A DNA stretch of 32,632 nucleotides from Sulfuritalea sp. (GTDB taxonomy: Bacteria > Pseudomonadota > Gammaproteobacteria > Burkholderiales > Rhodocyclaceae). The first letter of the stretch is position 1. Every line of letters begins with the position of its first letter. The notes below the pieces were generated by a model that had not been told where the DNA came from, did not search any database, and saw only the letters and a program-made list of their open reading frames with translations. Position numbers and translations under genes: made by a program. The stretch covers positions 1-32,632 of the forward strand of contig JAIPCF010000029.1 of NCBI GenBank assembly GCA_021738385.1. The letters run 5' to 3'. Of the stretch, positions 17,810 through 26,136 are shown in pieces.

Positions 17810-18316
17810 ATGTCCAAAAAATTCGCCGCGGCCCCGTCCGATACCGAAACCCGTGCCACATCCGAACATGCGCCCGACCTGAGACTATGGTTGCGCACGC
17901 TAGCCTGCACCAATCTGATTGAGAACCAAATCCGCTCTCGCTTGCGTACGGAGTTCGATATCACCTTGCCGCGCTTCGATCTGATGGCACAGCTTGAACG
18001 TTCCCCGCAGGGCCTGAAAATGGGCGAATTGTCCAAGCGCATGATGGTAACGGGAGGTAATGTGACCGGCATTACCGACCAATTGGTCGCCGAGGGATTG
18101 GTGGTTCGCGAAGATAGCCCGAAAGATAGACGCGCCTATATCGTCAAGCTCACACCTGAAGGTCGTCGCAGTTTTCGCAAAATGGCCGAGGCGCACGAGG
18201 ATTGGGTTGTTGAGCTTTTCGCAGGGATGAGCGCTGCGCAGCGAAGCCAGCTATACGAATTGCTCGCCGTGTTGAAAGCAAGCGCCACCCAGATCACTGC
18301 CAACAGAACGGCGTAG
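17810..18316 (+). CDS. MarR-family transcriptional regulator
   Basis: The 168-residue DNA-binding protein has the MarR winged-helix layout: dimer helix (about 25-50, LWLRTLACTNLIENQIRSRLRTEFDITLPRFDLMAQL), recognition region GLKMGELSKRMMVTGGNVTGITDQLVAEGLV and wing VREDSPKDRRAYIVKLTPEGRR. These proteins repress genes for aromatic-compound degradation, efflux or stress and respond to small ligands. The neighbours are not an obvious target set; the FAH-family enzyme 4 kb downstream is a conceivable but weak link. The first 20 residues are poorly conserved and the true start could be slightly later. TTGATATT direct repeats lie upstream. Confidence 0.92.
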   Translation: MSKKFAAAPSDTETRATSEHAPDLRLWLRTLACTNLIENQIRSRLRTEFDITLPRFDLMAQLERSPQGLKMGELSKRMMVTGGNVTGITDQLVAEGLVVREDSPKDRRAYIVKLTPEGRRSFRKMAEAHEDWVVELFAGMSAAQRSQLYELLAVLKASATQITANRTA

Positions 18317-18486
18317 CAGGAACGCTCGTGATTCGGTAAAGTTCTGCCGTACAATCTGCGCTGGCTCTGGCCGCTGCGCTTAACGCCCATGTTTGCAGAG
18401 AACTGGTTTTCAGTTCCCGCGAGAAAATAAGCGGTCGGCGATGGTCTTTACTGGAGATTGATATCCATTCAACGCCTGCGACAAAT

Positions 18487-18912
18487 ATGAAGCTTTTCTA
18501 CGGTCTGATCCTGCTATTCCTGATTCCCGTGCTTGCCGGCTGCGAACAGCTTGGCTTGGAAACGCCGGCCGCACAGATGGCTCGCGATGAAGCAGAAGGC
18601 AAGGCGATCGGTGGTGGCTGCCGCCAAGCGGGGCGTGGTCTTGAAGACTGCTACCAGGTCAATAGGCGTGCACCAAAAGCCGCCATCTATTCTGGCTGGC
18701 GCGATATGGATGTCTATATGCGCGAAAACAATCTGGGGGTTGCGAGCTCTGAACCTCAGATGCAGCCGCCGCAAGCACCGCCTCAGCCAAAAATCTTGCC
18801 GCAGAGCGCTGTCCAGCCGCCAGAACCTACCCAGGACAACAGTTCTCCGGCGCAAAAGCAATCAACGAGCCGGCCAGCCTCTACTCCCGCGAAACGAGCT
18901 ATCAAGAGCTAG
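18487..18912 (+). CDS. Small proline-rich lipoprotein of unknown function
   Basis: The 141-residue protein has a clear lipoprotein signal (residues 1-19, ending LAGC with Cys19 as the acylation site). A conserved-looking core follows (about 30-80), with two cysteines in GGGCRQAGRGLEDCYQ and then KAAIYSGWRDMDVYMRENNLG. The rest is a Pro/Gln/Ser-rich tail (about 88-141) that is probably disordered and spans periplasm or cell wall. I do not recognise a named family. The spacing of the two core cysteines suggests a disulfide. The ribosome-binding site is weak. No gene partner is evident; it stands alone between marR and a hydrolase gene, with about 170 and 290 bases on either side. Confidence 0.75.
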   Translation: MKLFYGLILLFLIPVLAGCEQLGLETPAAQMARDEAEGKAIGGGCRQAGRGLEDCYQVNRRAPKAAIYSGWRDMDVYMRENNLGVASSEPQMQPPQAPPQPKILPQSAVQPPEPTQDNSSPAQKQSTSRPASTPAKRAIKS

Positions 18913-19200
18913 CCGCACGCAAACTGGTCTGTCCGCTTCCGTTAGGCTTCTGCGATTGGATCGAATAAGGTCTATCGACGCCGATTCGATTCAAATTGCA
19001 CTCTGATTCAGACGAAGACGAATTGCCAATACGAGTCGCTCTCATTGTTCCTGGTGGAGGCAGCAGTAAAAACGGCGCAGGTTGAGGAGCGAAAATGGAA
19101 AGCCACAATCGAGACAGGTGAGTTTGATTGCGGCTTTTCCACTTTTGGGCCTGATGGCGCTATTCTTTGACATAGGGAAGGAAGCACACGGGATCCTAAG

Positions 19201-20049
19201 ATGCTGACACCAGAACAACTTGATCAGGAATACAACGCCCGCGCGGCGATCCCGGATCATTCTCAGATATTTGATCGGTGGTGCGTGGATTCCGCCAAAG
19301 CTCGAAGCGAGCTGCGCTATGAAGCCAATTGCCATTTTGGCCCGTCACCCGCGGAAACGCTTGATCTTTTTACAACCAGAAAACCAAATGCACCGCTCCT
19401 GGTATTTATCCATGGCGGCTATTGGCGCGCCCTGGACAAGCATGACTTCTCTTTTCTCGCGCCGGCCTTTGTGCACGCTGGGGTTGCAGTCGCCATCCCC
19501 AATTATGGATTGGCTCCGGCGACGTCAGTCAAGGAAATGGTCCTGCAAATGCTGCGCGCATTTTCGTGGCTACATCGCAATCTGCCTCGATTCGATATTG
19601 ACAGGCGACGGATCGTAGTTGCCGGGCACTCCGCCGGAGCCCATTTAGCCGCCATGATGCTCGCCGCTGACTGGCCGCGGTGGTCGCATGAGTTGCCCGC
19701 GGACTTGCTCTCCGGTGCTGTATGTATTTCGGGGCTCTATGACCTGCAGCCACTGGCCCGCGCGCCTTTTTTACGTCAAGATCTCAAGCTCAACGACAAA
19801 CAAGCTCGTCTTGTCAGCCCGAATCGCTACCTGCCAAAAGTTGCAGGCCGGCTGGTAACCGCTGTCGGCGGTAACGAGAGTTCCGAGTTCAAGCGCCAGA
19901 ACCGCCTGATAGCAGACGCATGGTCGCACTGTTTCCAACAGGAAGTTCCTTTACCCGGCCGACATCACCTGGCCGCCGTCGAAGCATTGGGCGACTCCAG
20001 TCAGCCGCTATTTGATGTCACGCTAAAACTGCTGGAGACAGTTCGGTGA
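19201..20049 (+). CDS. Alpha/beta hydrolase (arylformamidase/esterase-like)
   Basis: The 282-residue cytoplasmic enzyme has the alpha/beta hydrolase fold of the BD-FAE/kynurenine-formamidase-like group. The oxyanion-hole motif is HGGYW (71-75), the nucleophile elbow is GHSAG (142-146, Ser144) and the likely catalytic histidine lies in PGRHHLAAVEAL near residue 255. The N-terminal segment LDQEYNARAAIPDHSQIFDRW, with an unusual leading stretch before the fold, also fits that group. The substrate cannot be named; no tryptophan-degradation genes are near. Its stop overlaps the GTG of the next gene by four bases, so the two are probably co-translated. Confidence 0.88.
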   Translation: MLTPEQLDQEYNARAAIPDHSQIFDRWCVDSAKARSELRYEANCHFGPSPAETLDLFTTRKPNAPLLVFIHGGYWRALDKHDFSFLAPAFVHAGVAVAIPNYGLAPATSVKEMVLQMLRAFSWLHRNLPRFDIDRRRIVVAGHSAGAHLAAMMLAADWPRWSHELPADLLSGAVCISGLYDLQPLARAPFLRQDLKLNDKQARLVSPNRYLPKVAGRLVTAVGGNESSEFKRQNRLIADAWSHCFQQEVPLPGRHHLAAVEALGDSSQPLFDVTLKLLETVR

Positions 20050-20747
20050 AAAAGCTCCTTGCGATTCTGATCGCTGTTGCTGCCTTCGTCGGCGCCGGTC
20101 TGTTCTGGCTTTCCGGCAACATTGACGGTCTGATCAAGAGCGCCATCACCGACTACGGTAGCGCCATGACGCAAGCCCGCGTCAGTGTTGGCGCAGTCAA
20201 AGTGGATCCAGCCAATGGCAAGGGAATGATCGGTTATCTGCAGATTGGCAATCCTCAGGGTTTCAAGACCGCATACGCCTTGAAGGTAGGCCGGATCGAT
20301 GTCGACATCGACATCGCATCGATTGCCAGCGACGTCATCCACATTCGCCGGATCGCCATTGTGGCGGCAGACGTGATTTATGAAAAAGGCGACACAATGA
20401 CCAATTTCGACGCCATTCAGAAAAACATCGCGAACTATCTGGGTCCGACGAATAACAAGAGTGGAGGTACGAAACTGATTGTTGACGAACTTACCATCCG
20501 TGACACCCATGCTCAGGCGAGCGCTACGTTCATGAATGGAAAAACCGTGGGCCTGCCGCTACCCGCTATTACGCTGAAGAATCTGGGCAAAGCCAAAGGC
20601 GGCATCACGCCCGGCGAACTCGGGCAGGAAGTGACCGGCGCTTTGAAGGCAAAACTGGCCGGCGCATTCAGCTTTGATCGCTTGATAAAATCCACAGGTC
20701 AAGCACTGGAAAAAGCCGGTTCCGCTATCAAAGGCCTGTTCAAGTGA
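20046..20747 (+). CDS. AsmA-like single-pass membrane protein of unknown function
   Basis: The 233-residue protein has an N-terminal membrane helix (residues 3-23). A beta-rich periplasmic region follows that resembles short AsmA-like proteins: VSVGAVKVDPANGKGMIGYLQIGNPQGFKTAYALKVGRIDVDIDIASI, then VIHIRRIAIVAADVIYEKG. A glycine-rich helical tail (about 185-233) is mildly amphipathic. AsmA-like proteins take part in envelope lipid handling, but this short version has no assigned role that I know. Translation starts at a GTG (20046) overlapping the hydrolase stop by four bases. Co-occurrence with the hydrolase might hint at lipid metabolism, but that is speculation. Confidence 0.78.
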   Translation: MKKLLAILIAVAAFVGAGLFWLSGNIDGLIKSAITDYGSAMTQARVSVGAVKVDPANGKGMIGYLQIGNPQGFKTAYALKVGRIDVDIDIASIASDVIHIRRIAIVAADVIYEKGDTMTNFDAIQKNIANYLGPTNNKSGGTKLIVDELTIRDTHAQASATFMNGKTVGLPLPAITLKNLGKAKGGITPGELGQEVTGALKAKLAGAFSFDRLIKSTGQALEKAGSAIKGLFK

Positions 20748-20788
20748 CGCCCGATACGGCCCAAAACGCGGGCGGCGGCCGACTGTAA

Positions 20789-20794
20789 TACAAT
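20789..20794 (+). promoter_or_regulatory. Possible -10 element of the DEAD-box helicase gene
   Basis: TACAAT (5 of 6) lies in an otherwise very GC-rich spacer, 118 bases before the TTG start of the helicase, and is followed by GCGCGCC-type sequence. No matching -35 is visible at 17 bases. The long leader would resemble those of cold-regulated helicase genes, but support is limited. Confidence 0.25.
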
Positions 20795-20911
20795 ACGCGC
20801 CATGCGCGCCCTGCCGGTTGGCGCCAAATTCGGCATCCTGCCGCTTCTCTCTCAAGCGCTTCGCCGCCTGAACCGGTTCCCCGTGAGGGGCAGGCCGATT
20901 CAGGAGTTCAT

Positions 20912-22459
20912 TTGAACGCGACCACAGATAATATTGCCCATTCCGCAGACGCAACCCTAGAAACAAACCTGGATACGACGTCCGACGCCAATCTGGCTGC
21001 CGTCCCACCAGCGCCGACTTTTGCCCAGTTGGGCCTGCTGCCCGAGTTGTTGCGCGCCATCACCGACGCCGGCTACACCACCCCGACGCCGATCCAGTTG
21101 CAGGCAATCCCCATAATCATGGCCGGCAAGGACGTCATGGGCGGAGCCCAAACGGGTACCGGCAAGACCGCTGGCTTCACTCTGCCGCTTCTACAACGAC
21201 TGGCCCGCTATGCCAGCAGTTCGCCTTCGCCGGCCCGCCATCCGGTTCGGGCGCTGATTCTGGCACCAACTCGCGAGTTGGCCATGCAGGTGCATCAAAG
21301 TGTGGTCACCTATAGCAAGCACCTTCCGCTGCGTTCGGTCTGCATCTACGGCGGCGTCGATATCCGGCCACAAATCGCTGAATTGCGCGAGGGCCGAGAG
21401 ATTGTGGTCGCCACCCCGGGGCGCCTGCTCGATCACGTTCAACAGAAAAGCGTCAGTTTCAATGCCGTCGAAGTTCTGGTGCTCGACGAAGCCGACCGCA
21501 TGCTGGACATGGGTTTCATCCCGGACATCAAACGCATCCTTGCCATGCTACCGAAGGAACGCCAGAGTTTGCTTTTCTCGGCGACCTTCTCAAACGAGAT
21601 CAAGAACCTCGCGGACAGCATGCTGAAGGCGCCGCAACTGATCGAAGTCGCACGGCGCAATATGGTGACCGAAACCGTTACCCACCGCGTGTACCCCGTA
21701 GCGTCCGACTTGAAGCGCAGCCTGCTGGTGCATCTGCTGACGCACGACGAAGAGAACGCCAAGCAAGTGCTGGTCTTCGTCGGCACCAAATTCGGCGCCA
21801 GCCGTCTGGCTGTATATCTCGAGCGCCAAGGCATCGCCGCCGACGCCATTCACGGTGACAAGAGCCAGCAGCAACGCACCGAAGCGCTTGATGGCTTCAA
21901 ATTGGGCAAGATCCGCGTGCTGGTCGCGACCGACGTCGCCGCGCGTGGCCTCGACATCGACGACCTGCCGCACGTCATCAACTACGAGTTGCCGCACACG
22001 GCTGAAGACTACATTCATCGTATCGGTCGCACCGGGCGCGCCGGCAAACTGGGCAACGCCACCTCACTGTTCGCCCCCGAGGAAACACCCCGTCTGGCCG
22101 ATATTGAAAAACTGATCAAGCGCAAGATCGAACGGGTCGAGATCACCGGCTTCAATCTTGGCAGTGCTCCGCAGGAACGCGAACGCGGGCGTGAACGAAG
22201 TGGCGGCAGCCATCGGCGAGAGCACGAAGAGCACCGCCGAGAGCGTGAAACCAAGCAACACGATCGCCGACCGCCGCCTCACTTGCCGGCGGCCGCCGCG
22301 CATCTGCCGCGCGTTGATACTCGCTTGCCGAAACTCGATTTCGACCCAAACAAGCCGTATGTCAATAAAACCGCAGCGGGAGTGGGCACCGAAAAAGCCG
22401 CACCAATTCGACCGCAGCGACCCGTCGCCGCACTGCTTGGCGGGCTGGGAAAAAAATAG
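20912..22459 (+). CDS. DEAD-box ATP-dependent RNA helicase, RhlE-like
   Basis: This 515-residue RNA helicase of the RhlE/SrmB type remodels structured RNA, for example during ribosome assembly and in the cold. Motifs in order: Q-motif FAQLGLLPELLRAITDAGYTTPTPIQ, Walker A AQTGTGKT, PTRELA, TPGRLLDH, DEAD, SAT, VLVFVGTKF, ATDVAARGLDID and HRIGRTGRAG. A basic Arg/Glu-rich tail (about 405-515) probably binds RNA. The start is a TTG at 20912 with AGGAG five bases upstream; no better start is present before the Q-motif. Residues 30-37 (AVPPAPTF), in the linker just before the Q-motif, are encoded by a copy of the dispersed 23-nt motif. The stop is directly followed by the GTG of the next gene. Confidence 0.95.
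   Translation: MNATTDNIAHSADATLETNLDTTSDANLAAVPPAPTFAQLGLLPELLRAITDAGYTTPTPIQLQAIPIIMAGKDVMGGAQTGTGKTAGFTLPLLQRLARYASSSPSPARHPVRALILAPTRELAMQVHQSVVTYSKHLPLRSVCIYGGVDIRPQIAELREGREIVVATPGRLLDHVQQKSVSFNAVEVLVLDEADRMLDMGFIPDIKRILAMLPKERQSLLFSATFSNEIKNLADSMLKAPQLIEVARRNMVTETVTHRVYPVASDLKRSLLVHLLTHDEENAKQVLVFVGTKFGASRLAVYLERQGIAADAIHGDKSQQQRTEALDGFKLGKIRVLVATDVAARGLDIDDLPHVINYELPHTAEDYIHRIGRTGRAGKLGNATSLFAPEETPRLADIEKLIKRKIERVEITGFNLGSAPQERERGRERSGGSHRREHEEHRRERETKQHDRRPPPHLPAAAAHLPRVDTRLPKLDFDPNKPYVNKTAAGVGTEKAAPIRPQRPVAALLGGLGKK
21000..21022 (+). repeat. Dispersed 23-nt motif, copy 5 (within the helicase gene, sense)
   Basis: It matches all 23 positions if position 6 is Y (CCGTCCCA, then the perfect 15-nt core). 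It encodes AVPPAPTF in the N-terminal linker of the helicase. Confidence 0.85.
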
Positions 22460-23308
22460 GTGAAACTAGTCCGCTTCGGTGCCAAAGGCCGTGAAAAGCC
22501 CGGCCTGATAGATGCCTCCGGCTGCTTGCGCGACCTGTCCGGCCATATCGCCGACATTGGCTGGAAGGAGCTCTCCTCAGCGGGACAGAAAAATTTGCGC
22601 TCGCTGAATCCAGCTTCGCTACCACTGGTACGCGGCAAACCCCGCTTCGGTGTTCCCTTCACCGGTATATCGAAAATTGTCGGTATCGGTCTCAACTATC
22701 GCGCCCACGCCAAGGAAGCGAAGATGCCGATTCCACTCGAGCCGGTGGTGTTCATGAAGGCTACCACCTGCATTTCCGGACCCAACGATCCCATCCAGCA
22801 GCCGATCGGTAGCAGCAAGCTCGACTGGGAAGTTGAACTCGGTATTGTCATCGGCCGCGAGACGCGCCAGGTCAGCGAGATCAAGGCACTCAATCACGTC
22901 GCCGGTTACTGCGTATTCCATGATGTTTCGGAACGCGCTTTTCAGCTTGAACGGGGAGGTCAATGGGACAAGGGCAAAAGCTGCGACAGCTTTGGACCCA
23001 TCGGCCCCTGGCTGGTCACCAGGGACGAAGTCAAGAACCCGCAGGAACTGCGCCTGTGGCTCGATGTCAATGGAGAACGCATGCAGGACTCCAGCACCGC
23101 CGACATGATTTTTTCCTGCGCCGAGATCGTCAGCTACGTGTCGCGTTTCATGACGCTACTGCCAGGTGATGTGATCTGCACCGGCACACCGCAGGGTGTC
23201 GGCATGGGGCGCGGCCGCTTTCTGAAGATCGGCGACCAGATCAGACTCGGCGTCGATGGACTCGGGGAGCAGGTGCAAACGATCGTTCCTGCGCGCCTGC
23301 CCCGATAA
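22460..23308 (+). CDS. Fumarylacetoacetate hydrolase family protein
   Basis: The 282-residue cytoplasmic enzyme has the FAH fold. A short N-terminal domain (KLVRFGAKGREKPGLIDASG) is followed by the catalytic domain with GIGLNYRAHAKE, PVVFMKATTCISGPNDPI, the metal-binding segment LDWEVELGIVIG, VFHDVSERAFQ, WDKGKSCDSFGPIGPWLVTRDE and TGTPQGVGMG. Such enzymes cleave or isomerise carbon-carbon bonds in 2-oxo acids from aromatic degradation, or act as acylpyruvases or ureidoglycolate lyase-like enzymes; the substrate is not decidable here. A GTG at 22460 begins right after the helicase stop, so translation may be coupled. The stop codon overlaps the edge of an intergenic copy of the dispersed motif. 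Confidence 0.92.
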   Translation: MKLVRFGAKGREKPGLIDASGCLRDLSGHIADIGWKELSSAGQKNLRSLNPASLPLVRGKPRFGVPFTGISKIVGIGLNYRAHAKEAKMPIPLEPVVFMKATTCISGPNDPIQQPIGSSKLDWEVELGIVIGRETRQVSEIKALNHVAGYCVFHDVSERAFQLERGGQWDKGKSCDSFGPIGPWLVTRDEVKNPQELRLWLDVNGERMQDSSTADMIFSCAEIVSYVSRFMTLLPGDVICTGTPQGVGMGRGRFLKIGDQIRLGVDGLGEQVQTIVPARLPR

Positions 23309-23329
23309 AAGTCGGCGATGGTGATACGG
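23307..23329 (-). repeat. Dispersed 23-nt motif, copy 6 (intergenic, end of FAH gene)
   Basis: On the minus strand it matches 22 of 23 positions, with T at position 12. It starts inside the stop codon of the FAH-family gene. A small hairpin (ACGGCG 23326-23331 with CGCCGT 23339-23344) overlaps its 5' arm and could act as a weak terminator between the convergent FAH and panD genes. Confidence 0.8.
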
Positions 23330-23385
23330 CGACCTTAACGCCGTTTCGCGCGAGAAAGAGACAGCCCCTACAGGCAAGTATCCCT

Positions 23386-23769
23386 TCAGGCTGCTGCCTG
23401 TGCCGGAATCTGGCGGCTGTGATGCGTGATGCGGTTTTTTGCGTCAACGTAGACCAGATCGGGTTCGTAAACCTTCAGTTCCGCTTCGTCCAACATGATG
23501 TAGCTGGCAATGATCACCAGATCGCCTGGCGCGGCAAGACGAGCAGCAGCTCCATTGATTGAAATCGTGCCGCTGCCTCGTTCCGCGCTCATGGTGTAGG
23601 TTGAGAAACGCTGGCCGTTGGTCACGTTATAGATATCGACTTGCTGGTACTCCCTAAGGCCCGCGGCCTCAAGCAAGTTTTCGTCGATGGCGCAGGAGCC
23701 TTCATAGTGCAATTCGGCGTGGGTCACGGTGACCCGGTGAAGCTTGGATTGAAGCATCATGCGTTGCAT
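23386..23769 (-). CDS. panD: Aspartate 1-decarboxylase
   Basis: PanD makes beta-alanine from aspartate for pantothenate and coenzyme A synthesis. It is made as an inactive proenzyme that cuts itself between Gly24 and Ser25 to form a pyruvoyl cofactor; the motif HYEGSCAID is present. Other family motifs are [23 protein letters not shown] and [20 protein letters not shown] placed the start at ATG 23769 because AAAGGA precedes it and the product begins [12 protein letters not shown], matching the usual N-terminus. An ATG seven codons upstream gives an unsupported extension. The 127-residue length is normal. It is on the same strand as panC and panB but 111 bases apart. Confidence 0.96.
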   Translation of the reverse strand: MQRMMLQSKLHRVTVTHAELHYEGSCAIDENLLEAAGLREYQQVDIYNVTNGQRFSTYTMSAERGSGTISINGAAARLAAPGDLVIIASYIMLDEAELKVYEPDLVYVDAKNRITHHSRQIPAQAAA

Positions 23770-23880
23770 TGTCGGTCCTTTCTCATGCAAAGGTGGCGGC
23801 CGGGAATGCCTCTAAACGAAGTACTCACTCCCGTCTCGTTCGCTTCTGGCACACCACCGGCATGAGCGCATCGCAGTGAC

Positions 23881-24708
23881 CTAAACTTCCAGATTGTCGA
23901 TGAGGCGCGTGCTTCCCAAACGCGCCGCCGCCAGCACCACCAACCCGGAATCGTGAGCGGATGGCAATTGTAGATCAACTTTTTTGCGCAATGCAACATA
24001 ATCCGGTGTCCAACCCCTGGCCTGCAACTCCGAAACCGCCCCCTGCTCAAGCGCGTAATAGTCCTTGTTGCCTTTGCGCACAGCGTCGACGACGTTACTC
24101 AGTACCCGGAAAAGGTTAGGTGCTTCGGCCCGCTCCTGCTCAGACAAATAGCCGTTACGCGACGAAAGCGCAAGTCCATCATCGGCACGAATGGTTTCGC
24201 CCGGTATGACCTCGATCGGAACGCCAAACTCGCGGACCATATCCGACAAGACCATGAACTGCTGATAGTCCTTTTTGCCGAAAAGCGCCGCTTGAGGTTG
24301 GACTACCGAAAAAAGCTTCATCACCACCGTGGCCACGCCGCGAAAATGTCCAGGGCGAAACTCACCCTCCAGAATATTGGCGTGCTCCGGCGGTGGCTCG
24401 ATTACATAGCGCTGCGGTACCGGATAGAGTTCGTTCTCGTCCGGAGCAAAGAGATGATTCACTCCCGCGGTTCTTAAGCGCTCGCAATCTGCCTCTAGCG
24501 TACGTGGATACTTTTCAAAGTCCTCACCGGGCCGAAACTGCAGCCGATTGACAAATATCGAGGCAACAACACAGTCGCCGTGCTTGCGCGCTTGCCTTAC
24601 CAGGGCAATATGGCCGTCATGAAGATTACCCATGGTGGGTACCAGAACGATACGGCCGGCATTGGCAAGGGCAGCTCGCGTTTCGGCGATAGTGTGGTGA
24701 ATCAGCAT
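23881..24708 (-). CDS. panC: Pantothenate synthetase (pantoate-beta-alanine ligase)
   Basis: PanC joins pantoate and beta-alanine using ATP, the last step of pantothenate synthesis. The 275-residue protein has the nucleotidyl-transferase HIGH-type motif in VPTMGNLHDGHIALVRQAR (24-42), ASIFVNRLQFRPGEDFEKYPRT, the pantoate site FRGVATVVMKLFSVVQPQAALFGKKDYQQ and the KMSKS-like LALSSRNGYLS. One family position reads Arg-Leu where many homologues have Pro-Met or Pro-Thr (FVNRLQF), which is probably tolerated. The start overlaps the panB stop in a TGATG, so panB and panC are coupled. Confidence 0.96.
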   Translation of the reverse strand: MLIHHTIAETRAALANAGRIVLVPTMGNLHDGHIALVRQARKHGDCVVASIFVNRLQFRPGEDFEKYPRTLEADCERLRTAGVNHLFAPDENELYPVPQRYVIEPPPEHANILEGEFRPGHFRGVATVVMKLFSVVQPQAALFGKKDYQQFMVLSDMVREFGVPIEVIPGETIRADDGLALSSRNGYLSEQERAEAPNLFRVLSNVVDAVRKGNKDYYALEQGAVSELQARGWTPDYVALRKKVDLQLPSAHDSGLVVLAAARLGSTRLIDNLEV

Positions 24709-25523
24709 CAGTAACAGTGCTCCGCAGCGGGATAACTGCCGTCCTTGACGGCTGCAACATAGGCTTTGACAGCCCCTTCGATACTTTGCGCCTCGGCCAT
24801 GAAATCCTTGACGAAACGTCCTTTCTTGCCAGGGTAGATACCGAGCATGTCATGCAGCACCAGCACCTGTCCATCGCAATCCTTGCCGGCACCGATTCCT
24901 ATCGTGGCGCACGCGGACAGCATTTTGGTAATTTCGCCAGCCAGATCGGCAGGTACCATTTCCAGCACCATCAGCGCCGCGCCGGCTTGCTCCAGCGCCT
25001 GGGCATCGGCCTTCATGCGCGCACTGGCGGCTTCGCCGCGTCCCTGCACGTGATAACCGCCTAGAGCATGAACTGACTGGGGCGTCAGACCAATGTGTGC
25101 GCATACCGGCACACCGCGCTCGACCAGAAAACGTACCGAGTCCGCCATCACCTCGCCACCTTCGAGCTTGACCATTTCGGCGCCTGCGGCGAGCAATCGC
25201 GCTGCATTGCGCATGGCCTGCTCGCGAGACTCCTGGTAACTGCCAAAAGGCATGTCCGAAACGACCATCGGCCGCTGGGCAATATGGCCGACACACTCGG
25301 TGTGATACACCATCTGCTCCATGGTCACGGGCAGCGTCGAGGTCTTGCCCTGCAGCACGTTGCCCAGCGAGTCGCCGACCAGAATGACGTCGACGCCGCA
25401 GCGATCTTCCAAAGCGGTAAAACTCGCGTCGTAGGCGGTGAGCATGGCGATCTTCTGGCCCTCACGCTTCATTCGCCCCAGTTCGGGCATCGTGATCGGC
25501 TTGTTGCTGGCAAGGTAGGTCAT
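24708..25523 (-). CDS. panB: 3-methyl-2-oxobutanoate hydroxymethyltransferase
   Basis: PanB transfers a hydroxymethyl group from methylene-tetrahydrofolate to 2-oxoisovalerate, giving ketopantoate. The 271-residue protein shows the TIM-barrel motifs [33 protein letters not shown] (metal-binding Asp51), [57 protein letters not shown] and [21 protein letters not shown]. All are intact. It is the first gene of a panB-panC pair, and folK lies 117 bases upstream on the same strand. Folate and pantothenate synthesis are linked because PanB uses a folate cofactor. The ribosome-binding site is weak. Confidence 0.97.
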   Translation of the reverse strand: MTYLASNKPITMPELGRMKREGQKIAMLTAYDASFTALEDRCGVDVILVGDSLGNVLQGKTSTLPVTMEQMVYHTECVGHIAQRPMVVSDMPFGSYQESREQAMRNAARLLAAGAEMVKLEGGEVMADSVRFLVERGVPVCAHIGLTPQSVHALGGYHVQGRGEAASARMKADAQALEQAGAALMVLEMVPADLAGEITKMLSACATIGIGAGKDCDGQVLVLHDMLGIYPGKKGRFVKDFMAEAQSIEGAVKAYVAAVKDGSYPAAEHCY

Positions 25524-25640
25524 GATTGTCTAGGCATGAAGTAAACGGCCGCTAGGATACACATACCGGCACTTGAGTAGTCATTTTTGCGGCACTCGCA
25601 GCAAACACGCTGCCACAAAGGAAATCAACCATGACACGAA

Positions 25641-26135
25641 TCACGCAGAGACTTCAGGCATTCTGTGAATCCGCTGCGCAGTGCAGTTCCGCAGTAGCTC
25701 GCCAACGAAGCCTTGCCCAGGAATGCTGAGCGATGGCGCGATTTCAGCCAGCGGAGCCAGTACAAAGGCCCGTTCATGCAGGCGCGGATGCGGCAGAGTG
25801 AGTTGCGGATCCTGGCTGAGTTCATCTCCGTAAAGCAACAAATCGAGATCCAGAGTCCGCGGTGCGTTCTTTACACTACGCTGACGGCCGAAGCGCTCTT
25901 CAATCGCAAACAACTGGTCCAGTAAAGTCGGCGCTGGCAAGACGGTGAGCAGTTCAACCACGGCATTGATAAAGTCAGGCTGATGCTTCAGCCCCACGGG
26001 CGCCGTCCGGTACAAAGACGAAGCGGCCATGAATTCAGAATGAGGAAGTTCTTGCAAAGCGAGAATGGCCGCATTGACAGTTGCTACCGGGTCCCCAAGA
26101 TTGGCGCCCAGCGCGATGAAGCATCGCTGGCTCAC
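25641..26135 (-). CDS. folK: 2-amino-4-hydroxy-6-hydroxymethyldihydropteridine pyrophosphokinase
   Basis: FolK transfers pyrophosphate from ATP to hydroxymethyl-dihydropterin in folate synthesis. The 164-residue protein has the HPPK motifs CFIALGANLGDP at the start, YRTAPVGLKHQPDFINAVVEL, the metal-binding PRTLDLDLLLYGDE and LPHPRLHERAFVLAPLAEI. The start is one base after the pcnB stop, the common betaproteobacterial order. Residues 64-71 (TVLPAPTL), in the loop before the helix that leads to the ATP site, are encoded by a copy of the dispersed 23-nt motif. Length is normal. Confidence 0.96.
   Translation of the reverse strand: MSQRCFIALGANLGDPVATVNAAILALQELPHSEFMAASSLYRTAPVGLKHQPDFINAVVELLTVLPAPTLLDQLFAIEERFGRQRSVKNAPRTLDLDLLLYGDELSQDPQLTLPHPRLHERAFVLAPLAEIAPSLSIPGQGFVGELLRNCTAQRIHRMPEVSA
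25923..25945 (-). repeat. Dispersed 23-nt motif, copy 7 (within folK, sense)
   Basis: On the minus strand it matches 21 of 23 positions, with T at position 7 and A at position 23; 14 of the 15 core bases are identical. It encodes TVLPAPTL in FolK, the same frame as in the adaptor and helicase copies. Confidence 0.75.
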
Positions 26136-26136
26136 A

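Noticed and set aside
18434-18444. Possible further copy of the dispersed motif between marR and the lipoprotein gene
   Set aside because: Only the 11-base CCATCGCCGAC part matches on the minus strand; both flanks differ, so it may be chance.
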